Below are positions 22,598-30,703 of a DNA stretch of 64,000 bases, one piece after another. The translations under genes and the position numbers were made by a program. This DNA comes from Caulobacter sp. Root1455 (GTDB taxonomy: Bacteria; Pseudomonadota; Alphaproteobacteria; Caulobacterales; Caulobacteraceae), in assembly GCF_001426905.1 (NCBI RefSeq), contig NZ_LMFQ01000025.1, positions 62,001 to 126,000 on the forward strand, written 5' to 3'. The notes beneath the pieces are model-generated. The model saw only the letters and a list, made by a program, of their open reading frames with translations, had not been told where the DNA came from and did no database searches. Positions within the stretch are counted from its first letter, which is position 1, and each line of letters begins with the position of its first letter.

Positions 22598-25321
22598 ATG
22601 CTTGAAAAGACCTTCGATCCCAAATCCGTCGAGCCCCGTCTGTACGCCGCCTGGGAGGCCTCCGGGGCCTTCAAGCCGAGCGAGGACCCGAACGCCGAGA
22701 CGTTCACGATCGTCATCCCGCCGCCCAACGTCACGGGCTCGCTGCACATCGGCCATGCGCTGAACAACACGCTGCAGGACGTGCTGACGCGCTTCCACCG
22801 CATGCGCGGCAAGTCGGCCCTCTGGCTGCCTGGCACCGACCACGCCGGGATCGCGACCCAGATGGTCGTCGAGCGCCAGCTGGCGGCCGCCGGCAACATC
22901 GGCCGCCGCGAGATGGGCCGCGAGGCCTTCGTCGACAAGGTCTGGGAATGGAAGGCCGAGAGCGGCGGGGCGATCACCAACCAGCTGCGCCGCCTGGGCG
23001 CCAGCTGCGACTGGTCGCGCGAGCGCTTCACCCTGGACGAGGGCCTGTCGACCGCCGTCCGCAAGGTGTTCGTCCAGCTCTACAAGCAGAAGCTGCTGTA
23101 TCGCGACAAGCGCCTGGTCAACTGGGACCCGCAGTTCCAGACCGCCATCTCCGACCTCGAGGTCGAGCAGAAGGAGGTCGACGGCCACTATTGGCACTTC
23201 GCCTATCCGCTGGCCGACGGCGTGACCTTCCAGTACCCGGTCGCCTTCGACGAGGACGGCAAGGCCACGGAGTTCGAGACCCGCGACTTCATCGTCGTGG
23301 CCACCACGCGTCCGGAGACGATGCTGGGCGACACCGCCGTGGCCGTCCATCCGTCTGACGAGCGCTACAAGGACCTGGTCGGCAAGGACGTGGTCCTGCC
23401 GATCGTCGGCCGCCGCATCCCGATCGTCGCCGACGACTACGCCGACCCGACCAAGGGCTCGGGCGCGGTCAAGATCACCCCGGCGCACGACTTCAACGAC
23501 TTCGGCGTGGGCAAGCGCCACGGCCTGCCGGCGATCAACATCCTGACGCCCGACGCGCTCCTGAACGACGAGGTCCCCGAGGCCTATCGCGGCCTGGACC
23601 GCTTCGTGGCCCGCAAGGCGATCGTCGCCAAGGCCGAGGAAGACGGCTGGCTGCGCGAGATCGAGAAGACCCGGCACATGGTCCCGCACGGCGACCGCTC
23701 GGGCGTGGTCATCGAGCCCTACCTGACCGACCAGTGGTACGTCGACGCCAAGACCCTGGCTCAGCCCGCCCTGAAGGCGGTGGAGGAGGGCGCGACGGTC
23801 TTCGAACCCAGGCACTGGGAGAAGACCTACTTCGAGTGGCTGCGCAACATCGAGCCCTGGTGCGTCTCGCGTCAGCTCTGGTGGGGCCACCGCATCCCGG
23901 CCTGGTTCGGCCCGGACGGCCACATCTTCGTCGAGGAGACCGAGGAAGAGGCCCTGGCCGCCGCCATGCTGCACTATGGCGACGAGGCCCCGGTCCTGAA
24001 GCGCGACGAGGACGTCCTGGACACCTGGTTCAGCTCGGCCCTGTGGCCGTTCTCGACCCTGGGCTGGCCCGAGAAGACCGAGGATCTGGCCCGTTTCTAC
24101 CCGACCAGCACCCTGGTCACCGGCTTCGACATCATCTTCTTCTGGGTGGCCCGGATGATGATGATGGGCATCCACTTCATGGGCGAAGTCCCGTTCAAGC
24201 AGGTGTTCATCAACGCCCTCGTCCGCGACGAGAAGGGCGCCAAGATGAGCAAGTCCAAGGGCAACGTGATGGACCCCCTGGTCCTGATCGACGAACTGGG
24301 CTGCGACGCGGTGCGCTTCACCATGACGGCGATGTCGGGCCAGGCCCGCGACATCAAGCTCAGCAAGCAGCGCATCGAGGGCTATCGCAACTTCGGCACC
24401 AAGCTGTGGAACGCCTCGCGCTTCGCCCAGATGAACGAGTGCGTTCGCGTCGAGGGCTTCGACCCTTCGACCGTCAAGCAGCCGATCAACAAGTGGATCC
24501 GCGGCGAGACGGTCAAGACCGCCGCCGAGGTGACGCGCGCCCTGGAGGCCCCGGCCTTCAGCGACGCGGCCGACGCGCTCTACAAGTTCATCTGGAACGT
24601 GTTCTGCGACTGGTATGTCGAGCTGGCCAAGCCGATCTTCAACGGCGACGACGCCGAGGCCAAGGCCGAAACCCGCGCCACCACCGCCTGGGCGCTGGAC
24701 GTGATCCTCAAGCTGCTGCACCCGGTCATGCCGTTCATCACCGAGGAGCTGTGGGACAAGACCGCCGAGTTCGGCGCGCCCCGCAAAGGCATGCTGATCG
24801 TCGAGAAATGGCCCGAGCTGCCGGAAAGCTGGATCGACGCGGACGCCGAGGCCGAGATCGGCTGGCTGGTCGATACGGTCGGCGAGATCCGCTCGGTCCG
24901 CGCCGAAATGAACGTCCCGCCGGGCGCCAAGCCGCCGCTGTCGGTGATCGGCGCCAACGCCGAGACCAAGGGCCGCCTGACGCGTCACCGCGACCTGCTG
25001 CTGACCCTGGCCCGCTTGGACAGCGCCCGCGAGGCCGACACGGCCCCGACGGGTTCGGTCCCGATCGTGCTGGGCGAGGCGACCGGCGCCCTGGCTGTCG
25101 CCGAGTTCATCGACCTGACGGCCGAGAAGGCGCGCTTGGCCAAGGAGATCGCCGGCCACGTCGTCGAGATCGAAAAGGCAGCCAAGAAGCTGAACAACCC
25201 CGACTTCCTGGCCCGGGCCAAGGAGGAGGCGGTCACCGAGAACCGCGAGCGCCTGGCCGAGGCCGAAGCCGCCAAGGCCAAGCTGGAAGCGGCGCTCGCG
25301 CGGCTGGAAGCGGTGGGGTAG
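22598..25321 (+). CDS. valS: Valine--tRNA ligase
   Basis: A 907-residue protein starting at the ATG at 22598, since the extra 38 upstream codons cover the terminator and promoter. The class I signatures are HIGH at residues 50-53 and KMSKS at 549-553. A CP1 editing domain lies between them, an anticodon-binding domain follows at about 620-780, and a C-terminal coiled coil rich in Lys/Glu/Ala (about 840-905) contacts the tRNA. It charges tRNA-Val in the cytoplasm and hydrolyses mischarged Thr-tRNA. Codon use is strongly GC-biased, as expected for a native gene. Confidence 0.97.
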   Translation: MLEKTFDPKSVEPRLYAAWEASGAFKPSEDPNAETFTIVIPPPNVTGSLHIGHALNNTLQDVLTRFHRMRGKSALWLPGTDHAGIATQMVVERQLAAAGNIGRREMGREAFVDKVWEWKAESGGAITNQLRRLGASCDWSRERFTLDEGLSTAVRKVFVQLYKQKLLYRDKRLVNWDPQFQTAISDLEVEQKEVDGHYWHFAYPLADGVTFQYPVAFDEDGKATEFETRDFIVVATTRPETMLGDTAVAVHPSDERYKDLVGKDVVLPIVGRRIPIVADDYADPTKGSGAVKITPAHDFNDFGVGKRHGLPAINILTPDALLNDEVPEAYRGLDRFVARKAIVAKAEEDGWLREIEKTRHMVPHGDRSGVVIEPYLTDQWYVDAKTLAQPALKAVEEGATVFEPRHWEKTYFEWLRNIEPWCVSRQLWWGHRIPAWFGPDGHIFVEETEEEALAAAMLHYGDEAPVLKRDEDVLDTWFSSALWPFSTLGWPEKTEDLARFYPTSTLVTGFDIIFFWVARMMMMGIHFMGEVPFKQVFINALVRDEKGAKMSKSKGNVMDPLVLIDELGCDAVRFTMTAMSGQARDIKLSKQRIEGYRNFGTKLWNASRFAQMNECVRVEGFDPSTVKQPINKWIRGETVKTAAEVTRALEAPAFSDAADALYKFIWNVFCDWYVELAKPIFNGDDAEAKAETRATTAWALDVILKLLHPVMPFITEELWDKTAEFGAPRKGMLIVEKWPELPESWIDADAEAEIGWLVDTVGEIRSVRAEMNVPPGAKPPLSVIGANAETKGRLTRHRDLLLTLARLDSAREADTAPTGSVPIVLGEATGALAVAEFIDLTAEKARLAKEIAGHVVEIEKAAKKLNNPDFLARAKEEAVTENRERLAEAEAAKAKLEAALARLEAVG

Positions 25322-25388
25322 CAAGGAAAGTCTGACGGCCGCGCCGCCGCTTGTCAGAGGCGATTGTCTAGTCCGGGGGGACGCGTCG

Positions 25389-25910
25389 ATGGCATTGAAC
25401 GACTACGAAGAACAGCTCGTCGCCAACATCGTCGAATATGGCTGGTTCTGCGTCAGCGTCTTCGGTGATGAAACCTCGCCGCCCTTTTCCTACACGGTCG
25501 GGTTCGCCGAGACGCTCAATGCGCCGGAATTTATCATCCTCGGAATGGCGGGGAAGATGGCTCACGCCATGCTGTGGGAGCTCTTCCGCGCGCTTAGGGA
25601 CGGCGCGCCGATCCCCCGCGACGGCGACCGCATCGCGGGCATTCTCTCGGGCTACGATTGCGTCGCCAGAAAGGTGCATCCGGACAATGTCGTCCGCGAC
25701 TACTTCAATTCAGCGATGTGGCGTTGGGGCGACCCGGCTTTGCGGGGAGGGCCGTTGCATGCCTGCCAACTCCTCTGGCCCGGCCTCGACGGCTTGTTCC
25801 CCTGGGAACCCGGATGCGAGCCGGAGGTGCGCGCGGCTCAGCCCTTGCTCTTCGAACCGCCTCGCCCCAAGGGGTTGGCGGCTAGGCTTCGCAAACTGCT
25901 GAGCCGCTAG
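25389..25910 (+). CDS. DUF4262 family protein
   Basis: A 173-residue protein whose first 140 residues match DUF4262: an N-terminal N-I-V-E-Y-G-W-F, a P-F-S-Y-T-V-G-F block, then E-F-I-I-L-G and a C-terminal Q-L-L-W-P. Members occur singly in many bacteria and have no assigned activity. There is no signal peptide. A basic C-terminal tail (about 155-173) is not part of the domain. It stands alone between valS and a convergent gene. Confidence 0.8.
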   Translation: MALNDYEEQLVANIVEYGWFCVSVFGDETSPPFSYTVGFAETLNAPEFIILGMAGKMAHAMLWELFRALRDGAPIPRDGDRIAGILSGYDCVARKVHPDNVVRDYFNSAMWRWGDPALRGGPLHACQLLWPGLDGLFPWEPGCEPEVRAAQPLLFEPPRPKGLAARLRKLLSR

Positions 25911-25925
25911 ACGGCGCCCGAACGC

Positions 25926-26303
25926 CTACTTCTTCACGCCGAGCATCCCCTCGATCTCGGCCTTGCTGGCGTTGATCAGGGTGGCGCCGTCGCGGACGGC
26001 CAGGTTGTTGACGGCCACGGCGAAGGTCTTGTCGTCCATCTTGATGGTGGCCATCGACTTGCCGGTGGCGTCGGGCTTGACCTCGGCGACCGAGCCGATG
26101 ACCGCGCCGGTGTTGTCCTTGACCGGCTGGCCGGCGGCGACCGGCGCGGCGGCGGCGGCCGGAGCCGGAGCTGGCGTGGCCGCGGCGGCCGGATCTTGAG
26201 CGGGAGCCGCCGGGGCGGTGGTCTGCGCCAGGGCGGGAGCGGCGAAGGCGAGCGCGATCGTGGCGGCGCCGAGGGTCAGAAATGAACGCATGCGATTTCC
26301 CAT
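25926..26303 (-). CDS. Small exported Ala/Pro-rich protein
   Basis: A 125-residue protein. The ATG at 26303 is preferred over 26291 because GGGGGAAG lies 9 bases before it. The signal peptide ends in ALAQ (about residue 26). An Ala/Pro-rich linker (about 27-57) and a compact C-terminal domain follow, beginning with a V-K-D-N-T-G-A-V-I-G pattern like PRC-barrel-type or envelope-stress small proteins. No function is known. It ends 15 bases from the convergent DUF4262 gene. Confidence 0.7.
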   Translation of the reverse strand: MGNRMRSFLTLGAATIALAFAAPALAQTTAPAAPAQDPAAAATPAPAPAAAAAPVAAGQPVKDNTGAVIGSVAEVKPDATGKSMATIKMDDKTFAVAVNNLAVRDGATLINASKAEIEGMLGVKK

Positions 26304-26404
26304 CTGTCGAAACTTCCCCCGAAGTTCCGTTACGCTGACGCGACTTTGGGGCGCCGGCGGGACGCTGATGCGGTCAAAATGGGTCGAGGCTGAACGCGGT
26401 TCGT

Positions 26405-27055
26405 TCAGCGGCCCTCCGGCGCGGGCGTGGGTCGCCACGGGGGCGGGGACGCAGGCGAGGTCGGAGACGGGGAGGGAGATGGAGCCGGATACGGGGAGGA
26501 GGACACGGACGGATACGGGGAGGAGGACGAGCAGGGCATCCAGTGATACTGGCGGTTCTCCCCGTCCCATGCCCACGAGCCGCAGGCTGGCGACTGGGCG
26601 TCGCGTTGCATGGCCGACGCGTCGCCATAGTCCGGCGGTGGGCCCTCGTCGCGATCGTGGTAGATGGTCTCGGAGCGCTCTATGACCACCGGGGGAGGGG
26701 CATAGTAGCCGTAGTAGCTGGGATAGCCGCCGTACCAGTACGGATAGGCCGCGCCCAGCGCCAGGCCCAGCCCGACGCCGCCGAGATAGCCGTAGCCGCC
26801 CCAGTAGCCGCTGTAGCCGTAGCCATGGCCGCCGTGGCCGTAGTGGCCATAACCGCCGTATCCGCCGCCATGATAGCCGCCGCCATGGTAACCGCCGCCT
26901 CCGCCGTGATAGACGCCGCCGCCATGGCCGCCGCCGCCGTGACCACCACCGCCGCCGCGACCGCCGCGCGATTGGGCGTCCGCCGGCGTCGGCGCGGCCA
27001 GCAGGGGCGCCGCCAGCAGGCTGACGGCAGCGAGCCCTGTCAAAAGGGTTTTCAT
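26405..27055 (-). CDS. Gly/Tyr/His-rich secreted protein
   Basis: A 216-residue protein. A signal peptide to about residue 28 is followed by a glycine-rich region with G-G-G-Y-H and G-G-Y-G repeats (about 29-100), a short hydrophobic segment with several Tyr (about 92-125), a polar middle with CGSWAWDGENRQYHWMPC (two Cys), and a Ser/Pro tail. The tail is encoded by a repeated DNA unit at 26487-26528. The protein would be exported. Similar proteins are common in Caulobacterales without a known role. It starts at ATG with AGAGAT upstream. Confidence 0.65.
   Translation of the reverse strand: MKTLLTGLAAVSLLAAPLLAAPTPADAQSRGGRGGGGGHGGGGHGGGVYHGGGGGYHGGGYHGGGYGGYGHYGHGGHGYGYSGYWGGYGYLGGVGLGLALGAAYPYWYGGYPSYYGYYAPPPVVIERSETIYHDRDEGPPPDYGDASAMQRDAQSPACGSWAWDGENRQYHWMPCSSSSPYPSVSSSPYPAPSPSPSPTSPASPPPWRPTPAPEGR
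26487..26528. repeat. Two copies of an 18-bp direct repeat in the Gly-rich gene
   Basis: GGATACGGGGAGGAGGAC occurs at 26487-26504 and again at 26511-26528, 24 bases apart (8 codons). On the coding strand both copies give Ser-Ser-Ser-Pro-Tyr-Pro. Slippage at such repeats would change the tail length in frame. Confidence 0.7.
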
Positions 27056-27199
27056 CGGATCTCTCCGCGAGGCCGAGGGTCATCATGGCCGGCGGCCATG
27101 TTGCCGGCGCGACAGCCTCACAACCCTGGCAGGATACGCCCGGCGAGCCTCAAACGATAGCGTGTTGCGCCGCCGGCCCCGGCGGTCGCCTACCGAGGC

Positions 27200-28429
27200 T
27201 CAACGCCCGTAGACGGCGTCGCGGACCTGCGTCGTGAAGGGGCCGTTCATGCCCTCGAAGGCGGTGTTGGTCATGATCACCACGGTCAGGCGGTTCTTGG
27301 GATCCACGAACCAGTTGTGGCCGTAGACGCCGCCCCAGGCCAGCGTGCCGGCGGCTTGCGGGGTCTTGGCGACGGCGGGGTCGTCCAGCACCGCCCAGCC
27401 ATAGCCGAAGCCCCAGCCGGCGCCCTGGGTGGCCGCCTGGGCGCCGACCTGGTCCTTCATCATCGCCGCGACGGTCGAGGCCTTCAGGATCGGCGCGCCG
27501 CCCTTGCGCAAGGTCTCCAGCAGGGTCAGCAGGTCGCCGGCCGTGCCGACCATGCCCGCGCCGCCGGACGGGAAGGCGGTGTTGTCCGCGGCTCGACCGG
27601 GCGCGAAACGCACGGCGGTGTCGCCCAGCGAGACGTCCAGATTGTCGGTCATCCGCTTGGGCGCCGGCTGGGCGTTGAAATAGGCCGCGGTCAGGCGGGC
27701 CGGGTCGCGGGCGACAAAGCCGGCGTCGGTCAGGCCCAGCGGCCCGGTGACGGTCTCGGCCACGACCTGGGGCAGGGACTTGCCGGACGCCTTCTCGATC
27801 ACCGAGCCCAGCACGTCGATGGCCAGCGAATAGCGCCAGGCCGAGCCGGGCGGGAAGGCCAGGGGCGCCTGGCTCAGGCGCCGCAGGTTCTCGTCCAGGG
27901 TGATCCCCGAATTGTCGACGCCGTCCGAGACGCCCAGCTGGTGGTAGGGGTGCGACGGCTTCTCCGCCAAGCCGTAGGTCAGGCCGCTGGTGTGGGTCAG
28001 AAGTTGGCGCAGGGTGATGACCGGCTGGGTCCCGTCGACCAGCTTAGGCCGGAAGTCCGGAAGCCATTTGGTCACCGGATCGTCGAGGCTCAGCACGCCG
28101 TCCTCGACCAGCTTCATCACGGCGGCGGTGACGAACGGCTTGGTGACCGAGGAGAACCGGAAGACCGCGTCCTCGCGCATGGGGCTGTTGGCCTCGCGAT
28201 CGGCCAGGCCGGCCGCGCGGCGGTAGACGACCTTGCCGTCCCGAGCGACCAGCACGACCGTCCCGACCAGGCGATGCTCGGCAAGGGCGGTGTCGACCAC
28301 CTTGTCGAGGCGGGCGGCCAGCGCCGCGTCGGGCGCGGCGGCGACCGCCGGGGGCGCAGGCGCGGCGTGGCTGGGAACCGCCAGGGCCAGGCTGGCGGCG
28401 ACGGCGAGGCTTGAGATCCACGGACGCAT
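27200..28429 (-). CDS. Serine hydrolase of the beta-lactamase / penicillin-binding fold, secreted
   Basis: A 409-residue protein starting at the ATG at 28429; the frame is open further upstream through a repeat element, which is not coding. The signal peptide ends in SHAAP (about residue 23). The class C fold is shown by SSVTK (the S-x-x-K motif, Ser about 93) and a Tyr motif WRYSLA in place of Y-x-N. A C-terminal G-G-V-Y-G-H replaces the K-T-G box. Together these point to an esterase or D-aminopeptidase-like enzyme (EstB type) rather than a resistance beta-lactamase. It is convergent with none and probably monocistronic. Confidence 0.85.
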   Translation of the reverse strand: MRPWISSLAVAASLALAVPSHAAPAPPAVAAAPDAALAARLDKVVDTALAEHRLVGTVVLVARDGKVVYRRAAGLADREANSPMREDAVFRFSSVTKPFVTAAVMKLVEDGVLSLDDPVTKWLPDFRPKLVDGTQPVITLRQLLTHTSGLTYGLAEKPSHPYHQLGVSDGVDNSGITLDENLRRLSQAPLAFPPGSAWRYSLAIDVLGSVIEKASGKSLPQVVAETVTGPLGLTDAGFVARDPARLTAAYFNAQPAPKRMTDNLDVSLGDTAVRFAPGRAADNTAFPSGGAGMVGTAGDLLTLLETLRKGGAPILKASTVAAMMKDQVGAQAATQGAGWGFGYGWAVLDDPAVAKTPQAAGTLAWGGVYGHNWFVDPKNRLTVVIMTNTAFEGMNGPFTTQVRDAVYGR

Positions 28430-28497
28430 GCGATGATCCCCTGTTTTCCGAGACCTGAGGTAGGGCGTTACCCGAGAAGCGACAAGCGGCGTCCGAT

Positions 28498-28633
28498 ATC
28501 CTCCCCCTGTCGGGGAGGTGTCGGCGAAGCCGACGGAAGGGGGGAGGGGGCGGAAGACGGCCGCGAACTGGATCGAAGATCCTAAAGCTCCCCCCACCGA
28601 TCGCTTCGCGATCGCCTCCCCCACGGGGGGAGG
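28498..28633. repeat. Intergenic palindromic repeat element (GC-rich hairpin cluster)
   Basis: About 136 bases made of outer GC-rich arms (CCTCCCCCTGTCGGGGAGG at the left, CCTCCCCCACGGGGGGAGG at the right) and inner hairpins GTCGGCGAAGCCGAC and CGATCGCTTCGCGATCG. The same building plan is found at 30581-30695. It lies between divergent genes (serine hydrolase and acyl-CoA ligase), so it is not simply a shared terminator. Confidence 0.7.
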
Positions 28634-28779
28634 GCCCGAGGAAGAGCCCAATCCGCGCCTCTAAGTAATCATTGTTCCCTTACGTTCGAACGGACGTTTG
28701 CATCGCGCTCCAGCCTGTGCTTTCTCCCAAGGGAAACGTGCCCCTCGAACAAGGCGCGACACATACCGGGAGAGTAACG
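28634..28779 (+). promoter_or_regulatory. Promoter region of the acyl-CoA ligase with a CGTTCGAACG palindrome
   Basis: Between the repeat element and the ATG there is no gene. CGTTCGAACG (28683-28692) is a perfect 10-bp palindrome, followed by GGACGTTT. It lies about 90 bases before the start and is a candidate operator for a fatty-acid or TetR-type regulator. This is speculative. Confidence 0.35.
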
Positions 28780-30567
28780 ATGACCCAGGCCGCGCCCGCG
28801 TCCGCCGCCGCGCCCACCCAGACCCCCGCTCCTGGCGCCGTCCCGTGGCCCGCCATGTCGGTCAAGCAGGCCTACGCCATGATCACCGCCCCCGGCTCGC
28901 CCGGCGAGATGGAGGAGATCGACATCCGGGGCGTTCCGACCCGGGTCTGGAAGAACTGCCCGCCGACCCTGCGCGACACCCTGCTGGTGGGCCGCACCCA
29001 TGGCGACAAGATCTATCTGGTCCACGAGGACGAGCGGGTCAGCTTCGAGGCCCTCTACCGCGCCGTGACCGTGTTCGCCGCCGAGCTGGAAGCGGCCGGC
29101 GTCAAGAAGGGCGACCGGGTCGCCCTGATCATGCGCAACCTGCCCGAATGGCCGGTGGCCTTCTATGCCGGCCTGTCGATCGGCGCGATCCTGACGCCGC
29201 TGAACGCTTGGTGGACCGGCCACGAACTGGAATACGGCCTGCTCGACAGCGGCGCCACCGTGGCGGTGATGGACGTCGAGCGCTACGAGCGCCTGGCCGA
29301 GCACTTCGACAATTGCCCCGACCTCACGCGGGTCTATGTCAGCCGTTCGCGGGAAGAGATCGCCCACCCGTACGTGAAGCGGATGGAGTCGGTGATCGGC
29401 TGCCCCAACGACTGGATCAAGCTGGACGAGAAGCCGCTGTCGACCGTCGAGCTGGGTCCCGAGGACGACGCGACGATCTTCTACACCTCCGGCACCACGG
29501 GCAAACCCAAGGGCGCCCTGGCCACGCACCGCGCGATCAACAGCAACATCTTCGCCGCCGCCGCCGCCTCCGCCCGCAGCTATCTGCGTCGCGGCGAGGC
29601 CCCGCCGCAGCCCGATCCCAGCCTGCCGCAGAAGGGCTCGCTGATCTCGGTGCCGTTCTTCCACGCCACCGGCTGTTTCGCGGTGATGAACCCCTCGCTG
29701 TTCGGCGGGGCCAAGCTGGCCATGATCCGCAAGTGGGATCCGGAAAAGGCCATGCAGCTGATCCAGGACGAGAAGCTGACCCAGATGGGCGGCGTGCCGA
29801 CCATCGCCTGGCAGATCATCGAGCATCCCAGCCGGCCGAACTACGACCTATCGTCGCTGGAGACCGTGGCCTATGGCGGCGCGCCCTCGGCCCCGGAGCT
29901 GGTGCGCAAGATCAAGGAGATCTGGCCCAAGTCGCTGCCGGGCAACGGCTGGGGCATGACCGAGACCTCGGCCACGGCCACCAGCAACTCGGCGGAAGAC
30001 TACGAGAACCGCCCCGACAGCTGCGGCCCGGCCGTGCCGGTCACCGACCTGAAGATCATGACCGTCGAGGCGCCCTATCGCGAGCTGCCGATCGGCGAGG
30101 TCGGCGAGCTGTGGTGCAAGGGCCCGCAGGTGGTGAAGGGCTATTGGAACAAGCCCGAGGCCACCGCCCAGACCTTCGTCGACGGCTGGGTGCGCACCGG
30201 CGACCTGGCGCGCCTGGACGAGGAAGGCTTCTGCTACATCATCGACCGGGCCAAGGACATGCTGATCCGCGGCGGCGAGAACATCTACTGCATCGAGGTC
30301 GAAAACGTCCTCTATGACCACCCGGCGGTGATGGACGCGGCCCTGGTCGGCGTCCCGCACAAGACCCTGGGCGAGGAGCCGGCCGCCATCGTCACCCTCA
30401 AGCCCGGCGCCCACGCCGACGAGGCCGAGCTGCGGGCCTTCGTCGCCGACCGCCTGGCCGCCTTCAAGGTGCCGGTCAAGGTGGTGTTCTGGCCCGAGAC
30501 CCTGCCGCGCAACGCCAACGGCAAGATCATGAAGAACGAACTGAAGAAGGTGTTCGTCGAGGGCTAG
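28780..30567 (+). CDS. AMP-dependent acyl-CoA synthetase / ligase
   Basis: A 595-residue protein starting at the ATG at 28780 behind GGGAGAG. It has the adenylate-forming signature YTSGTTGKPKG (about residues 235-245), a later GWGMTETS motif, and the hinge/C-terminal motifs TGDLAR and NGKIMKNEL with the catalytic Lys near the end. Such enzymes activate a carboxylic acid as acyl-AMP and transfer it to CoA in the cytoplasm. The first 35 residues are an Ala/Pro/Thr-rich extension. A long- or medium-chain fatty acid is the likely substrate, but the sequence does not fix it. Confidence 0.9.
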   Translation: MTQAAPASAAAPTQTPAPGAVPWPAMSVKQAYAMITAPGSPGEMEEIDIRGVPTRVWKNCPPTLRDTLLVGRTHGDKIYLVHEDERVSFEALYRAVTVFAAELEAAGVKKGDRVALIMRNLPEWPVAFYAGLSIGAILTPLNAWWTGHELEYGLLDSGATVAVMDVERYERLAEHFDNCPDLTRVYVSRSREEIAHPYVKRMESVIGCPNDWIKLDEKPLSTVELGPEDDATIFYTSGTTGKPKGALATHRAINSNIFAAAAASARSYLRRGEAPPQPDPSLPQKGSLISVPFFHATGCFAVMNPSLFGGAKLAMIRKWDPEKAMQLIQDEKLTQMGGVPTIAWQIIEHPSRPNYDLSSLETVAYGGAPSAPELVRKIKEIWPKSLPGNGWGMTETSATATSNSAEDYENRPDSCGPAVPVTDLKIMTVEAPYRELPIGEVGELWCKGPQVVKGYWNKPEATAQTFVDGWVRTGDLARLDEEGFCYIIDRAKDMLIRGGENIYCIEVENVLYDHPAVMDAALVGVPHKTLGEEPAAIVTLKPGAHADEAELRAFVADRLAAFKVPVKVVFWPETLPRNANGKIMKNELKKVFVEG

Positions 30568-30580
30568 GCGGCCGAAACGC

Positions 30581-30695
30581 CTTTCCCTCCCCTTTATGGG
30601 GAGGGTGGCCCCGAAGGGGTCGGGTGGGGCTTGATGACTCGGCGGACCCCACCCACCAGCTTCGCTGGTCCCCCCTCCCCACAAGGGGGAGGGAA
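30581..30695. repeat. Intergenic palindromic repeat element between convergent genes
   Basis: About 115 bases with the outer arms CTTTCCCTCCCC and GGGGGAGGGAAG, and inner hairpins GGCCCCGAAGGGGTC and ACCAGCTTCGCTGGT. The plan is the same as at 28498-28633, but spacer and loops differ. It lies between two convergent genes and could act as a bidirectional terminator. Confidence 0.7.
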
Positions 30696-30703
30696 GATTC
30701 AGA

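Noticed and set aside
20239..23064. A 941-codon minus-strand frame opposite tolC, popZ and valS
   Set aside because: It crosses three real genes and two intergenic regions and shows no family features.
22493..25324. A 943-codon minus-strand frame opposite valS
   Set aside because: Complete antisense shadow of valS with biased composition.
26800..26950. CRISPR-like short repeats around the Gly-rich gene
   Set aside because: They are codon-level glycine repeats of irregular length inside a signal-peptide protein, with no spacers.
27200..28651. The serine hydrolase starting 74 codons earlier, inside the repeat element
   Set aside because: The extra N-terminus is translated palindromic repeat; the signal peptide starts at the ATG at 28429.
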